A stretch of DNA of 64,000 nucleotides from Neorhizobium vignae (GCF_000732195.1 NZ_JNNU01000002.1:310001-374000); one strand, 5' to 3'; shown: positions 25,559-37,137, counted from the stretch's first letter. The notes: a model not told the origin generated them from the sequence alone. Program-made: numbers and translations.

Positions 25559-25975
25559 CTACTTCAGCACTGTAACGGTCATCGTGGTATCTGCGATTTT
25601 CCCATCGCCGAAGGGAGCTCTCAGCACGAAACTGTCCTCTCCTACATAGCCTGCTTTCGCAGTATAATAAGCAACCAAGCCCATAACTTTAACGGTCCGG
25701 CATCGCTCAAGCTTTCCTGACGAACTCGGGAAGACCGGTTGGCGAACGATTTCGAGACGTCCGTGTTTGGGCGCTTCGACAATACGGGCAACCGGTACGT
25801 CAGCCAAACTGCAATCGTTGTTGATATGCCAATGCTGGCCCAGCTTTGTCCGAACACCGCTCATGACGGTTCTGGACAGGGACACCTTTTTGAAACTGTC
25901 GGAAGCCTCCGCCACTCCGCTTGCCCCGATGGCAAACACAGCAAGTGTCAAAGCGGCAATCATATCTCTCATCAT
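25559..25975 (-). CDS. secreted protein of unknown function
   Basis: 138 residues with a signal peptide (MIAALTLAVFAIGASGVAEA-S); M5 is an alternative start. The mature part is beta-rich with two cysteines (NNDCSLADV and ERCRTVKV) that could form a disulphide. The C-terminal YTAKAGYVGEDSFVLRAPFGDG resembles repeats of cadherin- or Ig-like bacterial domains (Y..GYxGxDSF). Probably periplasmic or surface-exposed. It stands alone, convergent with the response regulator gene. Function unknown. Confidence 0.75.
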   Translation of the reverse strand: MMRDMIAALTLAVFAIGASGVAEASDSFKKVSLSRTVMSGVRTKLGQHWHINNDCSLADVPVARIVEAPKHGRLEIVRQPVFPSSSGKLERCRTVKVMGLVAYYTAKAGYVGEDSFVLRAPFGDGKIADTTMTVTVLK

Positions 25976-26186
25976 CTACCCCCAGCTGAGATTTTTGACA
26001 GCGATATTCCATCCTGGCGAGAAATCAATCAGAGGGACGCAAAAAACGTCTCACAAGCAAAAAGTGCCGCGAATACCGTGCGATGGGCCAGCCCGCCCCG
26101 GGGCAGAACGCGTTCCCTGCCCATTCTTCGTGTGGAAACGGCAGCAATCCTCACCGCCCTTCCCTCCACTCCCCAAAACGCAAAGA

Positions 26187-26207
26187 AGCCCGGCTTTTGG
26201 CCGGGCT
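26187..26207 (-). terminator. terminator after the branched-chain amino acid binding protein
   Basis: Stem AGCCCGGC (26187-26194) and GCCGGGCT (26200-26207) with a five-base loop. On the minus strand it is followed by TTCTTTG, a moderate U tract. It lies 31 bp after the stop of the binding-protein gene. Confidence 0.75.
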
Positions 26208-26238
26208 CCCTCTGAAATTCGGCTTGGCCGATAACGGC

Positions 26239-27363
26239 TCAGCCCTGCGGGAAGTAGCTGTACTTGCCGTCCGGACCCTTCTTCCATTCGTACATGATAT
26301 AGCCCGGGATCTTCGGGTCGCCCTTCGCGTCGAAAGCAATGTCGCCGAGAACGGTCTTGAAGGGACCCTTTTCATGCAGCGTCTTGGCAACGGCTTCGGC
26401 GTCGTCAGCCTTGCCGGTTGCCTTGATGCCGGCAGCGATGACCTGCACGGCTGCGTAGGAATACAACGTGTAGGCTTCCGGGTTGAAGCCAGCTGCCTTG
26501 AACTTGGCAACCAGGTCCTTGTTGGCCGGGTTCAGCGTCGGGTCCGGGCCGAAGGTGTTGAGCGTGCCTTCGACGGCGTCGCCGGCGATCGAGGCCAGTT
26601 CGTTGGAGACGATGCCGTCACCCGAAACGAGCTTAGCCTTGAGGCCCTGGTCCTTGGCCTGGCGGATGATCAGGCCGGCTTCGGTGTGGAGACCGCCCCA
26701 GTAGATGATCGAGACGCCAGCTTCCTTCATCTTGGAGATGAGAGCCGAGAAGTCCTTGTCGCCGACGTTGACGCCTTCGCGGATGACTTCCTTGAGGCCC
26801 TTGGCGTTCATTGCCTTCTTGGTTTCTTCGGCAAGGCCCTGGCCGTAAGGCGTCTTGTCGTCGATGATGGCGATCTTGGCGGTCTTGAACTTGTCGGCGA
26901 GGTAAGCGCCGGCAACGCCGCCCTGCTGGTCGTCACGACCGCAGGTACGGAACACGTTCCACAGGCCACGCTCGGTGAAGACCGGGTTGGTCGCAGCCGG
27001 GGTGATTTCGAGCATGCCGTTTTCGGCATAGACTTCCTTGGAAGCCGGAATCGAAACGCCGGAGTTGAAGTGGCCGACCACGTACTTGACGCCGTCGGAT
27101 GCAAACTTGTTGGCAACCGAGATGCCCTGCTTGGGGTCCGACACGTCGTCGCCGAGGACGATCTTGATCTTTTCGCCGTTGATGCCGCCGGCGGCATTGA
27201 TATCGGCTGCTGCCTGTTCGGCACCCTTCTGGAGCTGCGCACCGAAGGCGGCGTTCGGACCCGTGAGCGGACCGCCGACGCCAATAACGATGTCGGCCCA
27301 TGCGCTACCGCTGAAGGCGACCATGGCCGTCAGCGCAACCGCGGAAAGAAGAGACTTCTTCAT
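26239..27363 (-). CDS. branched-chain amino acid ABC transporter substrate-binding protein
   Basis: 374 residues with a signal peptide ([20 protein letters not shown]). LivJ/LivK-type periplasmic binding protein: [55 protein letters not shown] and [18 protein letters not shown]. It binds leucine-type or broader L-amino acids for the LivHMGF transporter upstream. The gap of 139 bp to the preceding small gene suggests its own promoter as well as readthrough. A rho-independent terminator follows. Confidence 0.95.
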   Translation of the reverse strand: MKKSLLSAVALTAMVAFSGSAWADIVIGVGGPLTGPNAAFGAQLQKGAEQAAADINAAGGINGEKIKIVLGDDVSDPKQGISVANKFASDGVKYVVGHFNSGVSIPASKEVYAENGMLEITPAATNPVFTERGLWNVFRTCGRDDQQGGVAGAYLADKFKTAKIAIIDDKTPYGQGLAEETKKAMNAKGLKEVIREGVNVGDKDFSALISKMKEAGVSIIYWGGLHTEAGLIIRQAKDQGLKAKLVSGDGIVSNELASIAGDAVEGTLNTFGPDPTLNPANKDLVAKFKAAGFNPEAYTLYSYAAVQVIAAGIKATGKADDAEAVAKTLHEKGPFKTVLGDIAFDAKGDPKIPGYIMYEWKKGPDGKYSYFPQG

Positions 27364-27502
27364 CGAGTTACTCCCAATTTTTTAGGTGAGCTGATTTTTC
27401 GAAACCGGGCGCAATACCCACCATCACTGCGCCGGAAATGTTCCACTCTAGGTTACTTATCGTTTCAACCCGAGCTAATCTGAGGGCAGAAAAGTTCGGC
27501 TG

Positions 27503-27856
27503 TCAATCTTTCTTCTTGAAGGAGAAAGCGGAAGCAGGCTCGTAGAGCCAATAGTAATTCTGCACCATCTGGCGCGTCCGCCGGATGCGGAATCCGGCGC
27601 TCGAAAAGACGAGCAGGATGGCCACGTCGATGACGCAGTAGAACGGGCTGATGAAGGGCCCCTGGAACAGCGCATAGTGCAGAAAACGCATCGCGACGCC
27701 GAGTAGCAGCGTATAGACCACCACCGTCGGAAAGCCGTTCCAGCCCTCGGCGGCGGCCCTGCCCGAGCGCCAGGCAGTCCAGAAACCGATGATCAGCACG
27801 AGGAAGCGCAAGAGGTACCGCACGCCGGTGTCGCTTTCGAAAAACAGTCCCTGCAT
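27503..27856 (-). CDS. small three-TM membrane protein in the liv operon (DUF6867-like)
   Basis: 117 residues with three hydrophobic helices (about 14-30, 44-64 and 68-90) and a basic C-terminus ending SFKKKD. It is conserved in rhizobial liv operons (my recollection of DUF6867, not certain). It lies 39 bp after livF and before the binding-protein gene on the same strand. It may be an accessory membrane component of the transporter, but no function is known. Confidence 0.75.
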   Translation of the reverse strand: MQGLFFESDTGVRYLLRFLVLIIGFWTAWRSGRAAAEGWNGFPTVVVYTLLLGVAMRFLHYALFQGPFISPFYCVIDVAILLVFSSAGFRIRRTRQMVQNYYWLYEPASAFSFKKKD

Positions 27857-27895
27857 CCTAAATTCCTCCGGCTGTCGTTAACACAACCTTAACGA

Positions 27896-28624
27896 TCAAT
27901 GTCGTCCACCCTCAAGGTAAGCGGCGCGCACTTCCGGATTGGCGAGAAGCTCTTTTCCGGAACCGCTCATCGTCACCTTGCCGTTGACCATCACATAGCC
28001 ACGGTCGGAGAGTTTGAGCGCCGCGAACGCATTCTGCTCGACGAGGAAGACGGTCAGACCCTCTTCCTGGTTGAGCTTCTTGATCGCCTCGAAAATGCCC
28101 TTGACGATCAGCGGCGCCAAGCCCAGCGAAGGCTCGTCGAGCAGGAGCAGCTTCGGCCGCGCCATCAGCGCGCGCCCGATCGACAGCATCTGCTGCTCGC
28201 CGCCCGAAAGCGTGCCGCCGCGCTGGCTCTGGCGCTCCTTGAGCCGCGGGAAGAGCGTGAAGATCTTCTCGACGTCCTCGTTGAAATATTTGAGATTGTC
28301 GAGGCCGGCCCCCATCTGCAGGTTCTCGTAGACGGTCATGCGCGGAAAGATGCGCCGGCCTTCCGGAGACTGGGCGATGCGGCGCCGCGCGATCAGATGC
28401 GTCGGCAGCTTGGTAATGTCCTCGCCGTCGAAGACGATCGTACCGGCGCGGGCCTGCGGACTGCCGCAGATGGTCATCATCAGCGTCGACTTGCCGGCAC
28501 CGTTGGCGCCGATCAGGCTGACGATCTCGCCCTTGTTGACTTCGACATCGACGCCTGCAAGTGCCCGGATATTGCCGTAATAGGTCTCGACAGCCTGGAC
28601 TTTCAGAAGGTTCTCGGCCGCCAT
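27896..28624 (-). CDS. livF: branched-chain amino acid ABC transporter ATPase LivF
   Basis: 242 residues. Walker A GANGAGKSTLMM, signature LSGGEQQMLSIGRALMARPK, Walker B LLLLDEPSLGLAPLIV; the GLAP after Walker B marks LivF. It energises amino acid import with LivG. The ATG overlaps the livG stop (ATGA), indicating translational coupling. Confidence 0.96.
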   Translation of the reverse strand: MAAENLLKVQAVETYYGNIRALAGVDVEVNKGEIVSLIGANGAGKSTLMMTICGSPQARAGTIVFDGEDITKLPTHLIARRRIAQSPEGRRIFPRMTVYENLQMGAGLDNLKYFNEDVEKIFTLFPRLKERQSQRGGTLSGGEQQMLSIGRALMARPKLLLLDEPSLGLAPLIVKGIFEAIKKLNQEEGLTVFLVEQNAFAALKLSDRGYVMVNGKVTMSGSGKELLANPEVRAAYLEGGRH

Positions 28625-29490
28625 CAGTGATTGCCCCCCTCGAGTTCTACCGCAATCACCTCTTCCACCTCGTCATCCTCGACGCCGAGATAAGCGGCGA
28701 TCACTCGTGGGTCGTTCTTCACGTGGTCCGGCGAGCCGTCGGAGATCTTCTGCCCGTATTCGAGCACCACGACGTGGTCGGAAATCTGCATGACCACCGA
28801 CATGTCGTGCTCGATCAGCAGGATCGACACGCCTTCATCGCGGATCTGATGCAGGAGCGTGTTCAGCGCCGCCGATTCGCGCGGGTTGAGGCCCGCCGCC
28901 GGTTCGTCGAGGCACAGCAGTTCCGGGCCAGTGCACATCGCGCGGGCGATTTCCAGGCGTCGCTGGGCGCCGTAGGGAAGGTCGCCGGCGGGATCGTCGG
29001 CGCGATCGGTCAGATCGGCCTTGTCGAGCCAATATTTCGCCTTCTCTATCGAGGCATCGACGGCCCTGCGATAGGTCGGAAAACCAAGGAGCCCGAGAAG
29101 CGTGTAGCCCGACGCTTTCATCAGCGCGTTGTGCTGCGCGACCAGCAGGTTTTCGAGAACCGTCAGGCCGGAGAACAGCCGGATGTTCTGGAAGGTGCGG
29201 GCGACGCCAGCGAGCTTCGGGATCTCGAAGTCGCGCAGGCGTTCCAGCAGGAATTCCTTGCCGTCCCTGCGCTGCAGGGTGAGCATGCCCATGGTCGGCT
29301 TGTAGAAGCCCGTGATGCAGTTGAACACCGTGGTCTTGCCGGCGCCGTTCGGGCCGATCAGCGCGGTGATTTCGCCGCGCCGCGCTTCCAGCGACAGGTC
29401 GTTGATGGCCATCAGGCCGCCGAACTTCATCGACAGGTGCTCGACCTTCAGGATCGTATCGTTCGTCATCGTTGTCGTTCCGAGAGCCAT
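28624..29490 (-). CDS. livG: branched-chain amino acid ABC transporter ATPase LivG
   Basis: 288 residues. Walker [19 protein letters not shown], the [16 protein letters not shown] segment, signature [15 protein letters not shown], Walker [16 protein letters not shown]. These are standard LivG features. The ATG overlaps the livM stop (ATGA). An internal ATG eight codons in is a possible alternative start. Acidic C-terminal extension ([18 protein letters not shown]). Confidence 0.96.
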   Translation of the reverse strand: MALGTTTMTNDTILKVEHLSMKFGGLMAINDLSLEARRGEITALIGPNGAGKTTVFNCITGFYKPTMGMLTLQRRDGKEFLLERLRDFEIPKLAGVARTFQNIRLFSGLTVLENLLVAQHNALMKASGYTLLGLLGFPTYRRAVDASIEKAKYWLDKADLTDRADDPAGDLPYGAQRRLEIARAMCTGPELLCLDEPAAGLNPRESAALNTLLHQIRDEGVSILLIEHDMSVVMQISDHVVVLEYGQKISDGSPDHVKNDPRVIAAYLGVEDDEVEEVIAVELEGGNH

Positions 29491-30878
29491 CAGCCGTGGC
29501 CCTCCTTGGTAAAGCTTCCCGAGACGGCTCTGCGTTCCTTGAGGAAGGCGGTCGGTTCTCGCGATCCGACGAAGCCGCGCGGCTTGAACAGCATGACGAT
29601 GATCATCGCCAGACCGAACAGCAGCATGCGATAGAGTTCAGGCGTGAAGTCCGGCCCGAACACGACCTTGAGGAAGGACATTTCGCGCAGCACTTCGGTG
29701 CCGCCGACCATCACCATCGCGGCGATCGCGATGCCGGTGAGCGACCCCATGCCGCCGAGGACGACAATCGCCAGGATCACCGCCGATTCCAGGAAGACGA
29801 AGCTTTCCGGCGAGACGAAGCCCTGGCGGGTGGCGAAGAAGGCTCCGGCGAAACCGCCGAACATCGCGCCGGTCGCAAAGGCGGTCAGCTTGGTGGTGAC
29901 GGTATTGATGCCGAGCGAACGGCAGGCAATCTCGTCCTCGCGCAGAGCTTCCCAGGCCCGGCCGATCGGCATGCGCCGCAGCTGGATGGTGACATAGGCG
30001 GTCAGCATGCAGAGCGCCAGGATGATGTAGAACAGGAAGATCTTGTAATAGACCGAGGATGGCGACAAACCCCAGGCCTTGACGAAACTGCTCGCGCTGC
30101 CCGTATCGAAGGACCAGATGCCGAAGAACGACGCCTTGGCAATGCCCGAGATACCGAAGGTTCCCTTCGTCACATCGGTCCAGTTGATCAGCACCAGTCG
30201 GATGATTTCCCCGAAGGCGAGCGTCACGATGGCGAGATAGTCGCCCCTCAGCCGCAGCACCGGGAAGCCGAGGATGACACCCCAGAGCGCGGCGAGAATG
30301 CCCGACATCGGCAAGAGCAGCCAGAAGGAAAAGCCGAAATAGGAGGACAGCAGCGCGTAGGAATAGGCGCCGACCGCATAGAAGGCGACATAACCGAGGT
30401 CGAGCAGTCCGGCGAGGCCGACGACGATGTTCAGGCCCCAGGCGAGCATCACGTAGATGAGGATCTGGATGCCGAAATTGTCGACATATTTCAGCGAACC
30501 CTGCTTGCCGACGATGAGCAGCGACAGGAAGGGATAGACCAGCAGGAAAATCAGCGCGATCTTGAGGAAATGCCGGTGGAAGAAGCTCTTGCTCTCGGAA
30601 ATTTCCAGAACGCCGCTCTTTGCCTTGGCGAGCTTGCGCTGGTCGAGATGCGGCTTGATGAAGCCGACGGTGAGGAAGCGGCCGACTGCCGCAACCAGCA
30701 CAAAGATCGCCAGCAGGCCCCAGCGGGTGCGCCAGACGAGCGCGTTGTTGATGTCCTGGTAGGTCTCGATGCCGACGAACAGCAGGAACATGAGGAAGGA
30801 GATGACGCCGGCGAAAATGCCTTCCCGCACCGCCTTGGCAAGCACGCTCGGATGACCGGTTTCGGTTGCAGCTGTCAT
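29490..30878 (-). CDS. livM: branched-chain amino acid ABC transporter permease LivM
   Basis: 462 residues, a LivM-type permease with an N-terminal extension of about 120 residues carrying extra helices. The core has [24 protein letters not shown] and the cytoplasmic coupling loop [22 protein letters not shown], then [16 protein letters not shown]. Forms the inner-membrane channel with LivH. It starts one base after the livH stop. Confidence 0.95.
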   Translation of the reverse strand: MTAATETGHPSVLAKAVREGIFAGVISFLMFLLFVGIETYQDINNALVWRTRWGLLAIFVLVAAVGRFLTVGFIKPHLDQRKLAKAKSGVLEISESKSFFHRHFLKIALIFLLVYPFLSLLIVGKQGSLKYVDNFGIQILIYVMLAWGLNIVVGLAGLLDLGYVAFYAVGAYSYALLSSYFGFSFWLLLPMSGILAALWGVILGFPVLRLRGDYLAIVTLAFGEIIRLVLINWTDVTKGTFGISGIAKASFFGIWSFDTGSASSFVKAWGLSPSSVYYKIFLFYIILALCMLTAYVTIQLRRMPIGRAWEALREDEIACRSLGINTVTTKLTAFATGAMFGGFAGAFFATRQGFVSPESFVFLESAVILAIVVLGGMGSLTGIAIAAMVMVGGTEVLREMSFLKVVFGPDFTPELYRMLLFGLAMIIVMLFKPRGFVGSREPTAFLKERRAVSGSFTKEGHG

Positions 30879-30879
30879 G

Positions 30880-31782
<903 letters not shown>

Positions 31783-32080
31783 ATATTTTCCCCTGGATGC
31801 GATCCCGGAAGGGCCGCATCTCGTTTATTTGCCCCTAGCGGGTTCTTACGTTCTTTGGCGCATTCCATAACGTTTTCGTAAGGAATGTGAAGACAAAAAG
31901 CCGAGAGATCGACAAAATCGAGGCAGTTCTCAACAATCTGGCCACACAAAGATCGGAAATTCCAAAAAACCGGCAGCGGCTGTCGAAAAATTAGCCAAAC
32001 GACCCCGCATGCGAAATTTAAGATCGCCTCGAAATTGACCGCAAACCCCTATCCGGCTCCCCAAGTGAGCCCCTGACGGA
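31783..32080 (-). promoter_or_regulatory. liv operon upstream region
   Basis: 298 bp between the soxG stop and livH, with no gene. It must carry the liv promoter. An imperfect inverted repeat, CATTCC (31861-31866) to GGAATG (31882-31887), with partly pairing inner bases sits about 80 bp upstream of livH. It could be an operator or a weak hairpin after soxG; there is no U tract. Confidence 0.4.
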
Positions 32081-32629
32081 TCAATCGGCGAACCCGCGGG
32101 TCAGCCCATGCTCGCGGCCCATTTCCATCAGCTCCTCGAAGACCGAGCCGGCAAAAGAGCGAGGTACGATAATCTCGAACGTATCGGCGCCTGTGCGGGC
32201 GACATTCGCCGTCGCATGGCAGCACAACATTGCGGCGGAGTGCCCCTGCTCGAAGACCTCCGGATGCAGGTCGACCGCAACGCAACGGCCAAGAATTTTG
32301 CGCACGCTCGGGCCGGAGATTTCCATCAGCGCCCGGCCGTCGCTCTGATCGACCACGGAGGCGCCGGCAATGGCGGACAACATGCCGGCGACCGTCTCGG
32401 CGCCGACCGTCCGCGATACGGCAAGCCATTCGGACGGGCCGCAGAAGCGCGGCGCGACATCCTCGGCATTCCACAAGGCCTCGGCGACAGCTGTCTCCTG
32501 GCCTGCGTGGGCGAGGACCGAGAAGATCACGGGCCGGCGAATGACTGATAGGTGGTTCGGATTCGGATCCGTCTCGAAGCCGGAGATATGATCCTCGAGG
32601 ACATGCCGGTGGAGAAGGTTGATCGACAT
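32081..32629 (-). CDS. soxG: sarcosine oxidase subunit gamma
   Basis: 182 residues. Blocks GPSEWLAVS, DQSDGRALMEISGPSVRKILGRCVAVDLHP, the motif AAMLCCHATANVAR and the C-terminal FEIIVPRSFAGSVFEELM are those of SoxG. It is a structural subunit of heterotetrameric sarcosine oxidase, cytoplasmic. Last gene of soxBDAG, nine bp after soxA. Confidence 0.93.
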   Translation of the reverse strand: MSINLLHRHVLEDHISGFETDPNPNHLSVIRRPVIFSVLAHAGQETAVAEALWNAEDVAPRFCGPSEWLAVSRTVGAETVAGMLSAIAGASVVDQSDGRALMEISGPSVRKILGRCVAVDLHPEVFEQGHSAAMLCCHATANVARTGADTFEIIVPRSFAGSVFEELMEMGREHGLTRGFAD

Positions 32630-32638
32630 CGGTGGCCC

Positions 32639-35596
32639 TCAGAGATGCAGTTTGCTGTTTTCGGGATCGACGAAGACCGGCGGGCAGACTTCGCTGAGCA
32701 CTTCCGAACCGCGTAACCCGTCCCAGACCATGACCCGCTCGCCGATCCGTTCGCGCCCGGACTTCAGCATGCCGAGCGCGATGAAATGCCCGAGCGTTGG
32801 CGAAAAGCAGGCCGACGAGACGAAACCCTGGTCGTTGGCGAGCGACGGCTTGGCGCCGTCTTTGAGCAGATGCGCGCCGGCCTTGATCTCCTTGTCAGCC
32901 TCGACCGGCTTCAATCCGACCAGTTGCAGTCGGTCCGCGGCTGTCAGCCCGAATCGCATCGAAAGCCGCTTGCCGATAAAATCCGGCTTCTGCATCGCCA
33001 TCATCCGGCCGAACCCGACATCGTCCGCGGTGGTGCGGCCGTCGAGCTCGCTGTGGGTGACATGCCCCTTCTCGACGCGGAGCACGTTCAAAGCCTCGAC
33101 GCCATAGGCGCAGATTCCCTCCTCGCGGCCCGCATTCATGATCGCGTCGGCGACCGCCTCGCCGTAGCCGGCGGGCACCGCGAGCTCATAGGCGAGTTCG
33201 CCCGAAAAAGAGATGCGGAAGAGCCGCGCCTTCAGCCCGCTGCGCAGCGTGACCTCCCTGGCGGCGAGGTAGGGGAAGGCCGCATCGGAAATATCGTCCT
33301 GCACGACGCGGCTCATGATGATCCGCGCCTTCGGTCCGGCGAGCGACATCTGCGCCCACTGATCCGTGGAGGAGACGAAGCGCACGTCGAGTTCCGGCCA
33401 GAAGGTCTGCGCCGAGAATTCCAGATGCGCGAGAACTTCCGCGGCAAAGGCCGTCGTCGTGGTCATGACATACTGATTTTCGGAAAGCCGGCTCACCGTT
33501 CCGTCGTCGAAGACGATGCCGTCCTCGCGCAGCATCAGCCCGTAACGTGCTCTTCCGACCGGCAGCTTGAGAAAGCTGTTGGAATAGATGCGATCGAGAA
33601 ACTCCGCCGCACCCGGCCCGAATATCTCGATCTTGCCGAGCGTGGAGACGTCGCAGAGCCCGGCATGGGTGCGGACGTTAAGGACCTCGCGATCGACGCT
33701 TTCCCGCCAGGTCTTTTCGCCCTCCCGCGGGAACCAGGCAGACCGGTACCAGAGACCGGATTCGACGAAAGTCGCGCCGTTCTTTCTCGCCCAGCCGTGC
33801 AGCGGGGAGGTACGGACAGGGGCCGCATGCTCGGCCCGCGCAGTGCCGGCCAGAGCGCCGAACGATACCGGCGTGTAGAACGGCCGGAATGTGGTGGTAC
33901 CGATCTCGGCCGGCGACACGCCACGCATTCCGGCGACGATGCCGGCCGTGTTGACATTGCCGAGCTTGCCCTGGTCGGTCGCCATGCCGGCCGTCGTATA
34001 ACGCTTCGTGTGCTCGATATGGCGGAAACCTTCCCGCTGGGCGAGGCCGAGGTCGCCGACATGCACGTCGTTCTGGAAATCGACGAAAGCCTTGTCCCGG
34101 GCGCCCGGTACATACCAGAGCGGCGCGAAGGACGGGTCGTATTCGCCCTCGACCTCGGGTGTTTCGAGGGACCCCACCAGCCTGCCAAGCGCTTCGAGTG
34201 CGGCATGCGCCTTGGCCGCACCATCCGTCAGGCATTCGCCGAGCGACGTCTGGCCGGCAGCCGCACCGGCAGCCACGAAAGCGCCCCCGACGTCAGGCGC
34301 GAGAAATGCCTGCTTCTCGTCCGACCACACGGGTTTGGCGCCGCGCTGGCACATCAGATGCACGATCGGCGACCAGCCGCCGGACATCGCCAGCGCATCG
34401 CAGCCGATGACCTCCTCGAATCCGGAACGCTCGGCGATCAGCCCCTCGATCCGATGCCGGCCCTTCGTGGCAATCACCGATCCGTTGCGGATGATGCGGA
34501 GGCCGTCCGGCACCGGATCGGCCGATTGCGGCCGCGCGTCGATGATCGCGGTGACGTCGACGCCCTTTGCGAGGAGATCGGCGGCCGTGCGGTACCCGGA
34601 GCCGCCATTAGTGAAGACCGCGACCTTGCCGCCGACGGCAACGCCGTAGCGGTTGAGATAGGTGCGCGCGGCCCCAGCCGTCATCACACCCGGCTTGTCG
34701 TTGCCGCCAAACACGAGCGGCCGTTCCTCAGCCCCGGTGGCGAGGATCGCGCGTTTGGCAACGATGCGCCACAGCCGCTCCATCGGCAGGTCCGGCGATG
34801 GCGAGGCCACATGTTTCTGCACCCGCTCGACGGCGCCGAACACCATGTCGTCATACCAGCCGAACACGGTCGTGCGCGGCATCAGCGTCACGTTCGACAG
34901 CGACGCCAGTTCCTCGACGACGTCAGCCGTGAATTCCGCAGCCGGTCGCCCGCCGACCGCAGCGCTTTCCGACAGCAGCGAACCACCGAACCTGAACCCT
35001 TCGTCCGCCAGAATGACCCGGACCCCGGCTCGCCCGGCCGCGAGCGCCGCCATCAGCCCGGTCGGTCCCGCGCCGATCACCAGCAGGTCGCAATGCGCCC
35101 AGGATTTTTCGTAACGGTCCGGATCGGCCTGCATCGTGGCCTTGCCGAGCCCGGCGGCACGGCGGATCAGCGGCTCGTAGAGCTTTTCCCAGAGCACGCC
35201 CGGCCACATGAAGGTCTTGTAGTAGAAACCGGCACCGAGAAACGGCGAGAAGAGATCGTTCACCGCGCCGAAATCGTGCTTCAGCGACGGCCAGCGGTTC
35301 TGGCTGGCGGCCGCGAGACCATTGTAAAGCTCGACCGTCGTCGCACGGGCGTTCGGCTCGGCCCGCGCGCCGGACCCGATCGTCATCAGTGCGTTCGGTT
35401 CGGCGGACCCTGCCGTGACCACGCCGCGCGGGCGGTGGTACTTGAAGCTGCGGGCCATCAGCATCTGATCGTTGGCAAGCAGCGCCGAGGCGAGCGTATC
35501 GCCGTCGAACCCCTTGTAGCTGCGGCCGTCGAAGGTAAAGGTGAGCGACTGGCCGCGATTGATCGCGCCGCCGGATCCGAGACGATAGGAGGTCAT
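32639..35596 (-). CDS. soxA: sarcosine oxidase subunit alpha
   Basis: 985 residues, typical for SoxA. The N-terminus INRGQSLTFTFDGRSYKGFDGDTLASALLAN is a ferredoxin-like fold, followed by a pyridine-nucleotide dinucleotide-binding domain (LLVIGAGPTGLMAALAAGRAGVRV). The C-terminal third is aminomethyltransferase-like (GCV_T), with LCDVSTLGKIEIFGPGAAEFLDR and SFSGELAYELAVP. It channels the iminium product to tetrahydrofolate. Sarcosine is oxidised to glycine plus 5,10-methylene-THF. The start overlaps soxD by four bases. Confidence 0.96.
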   Translation of the reverse strand: MTSYRLGSGGAINRGQSLTFTFDGRSYKGFDGDTLASALLANDQMLMARSFKYHRPRGVVTAGSAEPNALMTIGSGARAEPNARATTVELYNGLAAASQNRWPSLKHDFGAVNDLFSPFLGAGFYYKTFMWPGVLWEKLYEPLIRRAAGLGKATMQADPDRYEKSWAHCDLLVIGAGPTGLMAALAAGRAGVRVILADEGFRFGGSLLSESAAVGGRPAAEFTADVVEELASLSNVTLMPRTTVFGWYDDMVFGAVERVQKHVASPSPDLPMERLWRIVAKRAILATGAEERPLVFGGNDKPGVMTAGAARTYLNRYGVAVGGKVAVFTNGGSGYRTAADLLAKGVDVTAIIDARPQSADPVPDGLRIIRNGSVIATKGRHRIEGLIAERSGFEEVIGCDALAMSGGWSPIVHLMCQRGAKPVWSDEKQAFLAPDVGGAFVAAGAAAGQTSLGECLTDGAAKAHAALEALGRLVGSLETPEVEGEYDPSFAPLWYVPGARDKAFVDFQNDVHVGDLGLAQREGFRHIEHTKRYTTAGMATDQGKLGNVNTAGIVAGMRGVSPAEIGTTTFRPFYTPVSFGALAGTARAEHAAPVRTSPLHGWARKNGATFVESGLWYRSAWFPREGEKTWRESVDREVLNVRTHAGLCDVSTLGKIEIFGPGAAEFLDRIYSNSFLKLPVGRARYGLMLREDGIVFDDGTVSRLSENQYVMTTTTAFAAEVLAHLEFSAQTFWPELDVRFVSSTDQWAQMSLAGPKARIIMSRVVQDDISDAAFPYLAAREVTLRSGLKARLFRISFSGELAYELAVPAGYGEAVADAIMNAGREEGICAYGVEALNVLRVEKGHVTHSELDGRTTADDVGFGRMMAMQKPDFIGKRLSMRFGLTAADRLQLVGLKPVEADKEIKAGAHLLKDGAKPSLANDQGFVSSACFSPTLGHFIALGMLKSGRERIGERVMVWDGLRGSEVLSEVCPPVFVDPENSKLHL

Positions 35597-35874
35597 TCGT
35601 CAGCTCCCGCGCGCTCTAATTCCGCGGCATCGGTCACGCCGAAAACCTCATGGGTGAGATTGTCCCGCTCGACCACCAGAAAACGGCGGCAGCCGGCGAC
35701 GTGATGCCAGTATTCCAGAATTCGCCCCTTCGGATTGTCCCGGACATAGACGTAACGATGCCAGGCCTCGTCCTTGGCGGTCGGCGAAGGCCGTTTCGGC
35801 GCGGCGGCCCCGCGGATCGAAAACTCTTCCTTGGGTCTGGTGCCGCAATGCGGACAGGTGATCAGGCTTGCCAT
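35593..35874 (-). CDS. soxD: sarcosine oxidase subunit delta
   Basis: 93 residues. The N-terminal zinc site LITCPHCGTRPKEEF, then YVYVRDNPKGRILEYWHHVAGCRRFLVVERDNLTHEV, matches SoxD. Zinc-binding structural subunit of heterotetrameric sarcosine oxidase. It lies 12 bp after soxB and overlaps soxA by four bases. Confidence 0.95.
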   Translation of the reverse strand: MASLITCPHCGTRPKEEFSIRGAAAPKRPSPTAKDEAWHRYVYVRDNPKGRILEYWHHVAGCRRFLVVERDNLTHEVFGVTDAAELERAGADE

Positions 35875-35886
35875 GGGGGATCTTGC

Positions 35887-37137
35887 TCAGTGGAGGTTCG
35901 GCTGGGGGCCGCGGCCCGCTTCGTCGATCGTGTAACCGCGCTCGAACCGGTCGAGCCGCATGAAGCGCGAGACGTGATGCGTCTCGTTTTTGGCGATCAG
36001 GTGGGCGAAACAGAAACCGGAGGCCGGCGTCGCCTTGAAGCCGCCGTAACACCAGCCGCAGTTCAAATAGAGATTGTCGATCGGCGTGCGGTCGATGATC
36101 GGGGATCCATCCATCGACATGTCCATGACCCCGCCCCAGCTTCTGAGCACTTTCGCCCGCGACAGGCCAGGGATCAGCGACACTCCCTCCTCCATCGTGT
36201 GCTCGACGGTCGCCAGATTGCCGCGCTGCGCATAGGAGGAATAGAAGTCGATCTCGGCGCCGAACACCAGCCCGCCCTTGTCCGACTGCGATATGTAGAA
36301 ATGGCCGGCGCCATAGGTGATCACATGGTCGACAACCGGCTTCAGCCCTTCCGAGACGAAGGCCTGCAGCACATGCGATTCGATCGGCAGTTCCAGATCG
36401 GCCATCCGCCCGACGGTGCTCGTATTGCCGGCAGCGGCGAGCGCCAGCTTGTTGCAGCCGATGAAGCCCCTGGTCGTCTCCACACCCACTACGAGACCGT
36501 TCTCGCGGCGGATGCCGGTCACCTCGCAATGCTGGATCAGATCGACGCCGCGGGCGTCCGCCCCACGGCCGTAACCCCAGGCGACCGCATCGTGCCGCAC
36601 GGTACCGGCTCGCTTCTGGTAGAGCGCCCCCATGATCGGGAAACGGGCGTGGTCGAAATTGAGATAGGGCGCTTTCCGGCGCACCTGCTCACGATCGAGC
36701 AGTTCGGCATCGACGCCATGCAGGCGCATGCCGTTACCCTTGCGGGCATAGGCGTCCCGCTGGCCGTCGGAATGAAAGAGGTTGAGCATGCCACGCTGGG
36801 AGACCATGGCGTTGTAGTTGAAATCCCGCTCCAGCCCTTCCCAGAGCTTCAGCGAAAATTCGTAGAACGGGTTGTTGCCTTCAAGCAGGTAGTTGGAGCG
36901 GATGATCGTCGTGTTGCGCCCGACATTGCCCGACCCGAGATAGCCCTTTTCGAGCACCGCGACATTGGTGATGCCGAATTCCTTGGCAAGGTAATAGGCG
37001 GTCGCCAGCCCGTGCCCGCCGCCGCCGACGATGATCACGTCGTAATGCGGCTTCGGCTGCGGTTCGCGCCAGGCCGGCTTCCACATCCGGTTGCCGGACA
37101 GCGCTTGCTTGAAGATCGAATAGGCCGAATAACGCAT
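35887..37137 (-). CDS. soxB: sarcosine oxidase subunit beta
   Basis: 416 residues, the expected length. FAD-binding GxGxxG in VIIVGGGGHGLATAYYLAKE, followed by VLEKGYLGSGNVGRNTTIIRSNYL. The C-terminal CGWCYGGFKATPASGFCFAHLI is a SoxB hallmark. This subunit holds the covalent FMN and the sarcosine site. First gene of soxBDAG; its promoter is in the 237 bp shared with the divergent DUF2793 gene. Confidence 0.96.
   Translation of the reverse strand: MRYSAYSIFKQALSGNRMWKPAWREPQPKPHYDVIIVGGGGHGLATAYYLAKEFGITNVAVLEKGYLGSGNVGRNTTIIRSNYLLEGNNPFYEFSLKLWEGLERDFNYNAMVSQRGMLNLFHSDGQRDAYARKGNGMRLHGVDAELLDREQVRRKAPYLNFDHARFPIMGALYQKRAGTVRHDAVAWGYGRGADARGVDLIQHCEVTGIRRENGLVVGVETTRGFIGCNKLALAAAGNTSTVGRMADLELPIESHVLQAFVSEGLKPVVDHVITYGAGHFYISQSDKGGLVFGAEIDFYSSYAQRGNLATVEHTMEEGVSLIPGLSRAKVLRSWGGVMDMSMDGSPIIDRTPIDNLYLNCGWCYGGFKATPASGFCFAHLIAKNETHHVSRFMRLDRFERGYTIDEAGRGPQPNLH

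Noticed and set aside
31861..31887. Terminator for soxG at the CATTCC/GGAATG repeat
   Set aside because: It lies about 195 bp past the soxG stop, the pairing is imperfect and no U tract follows; kept only as a possible operator.
32786..35704. 972-codon plus-strand open frame opposite soxA
   Set aside because: Same antisense shadow effect; soxA on the minus strand is complete and recognisable.
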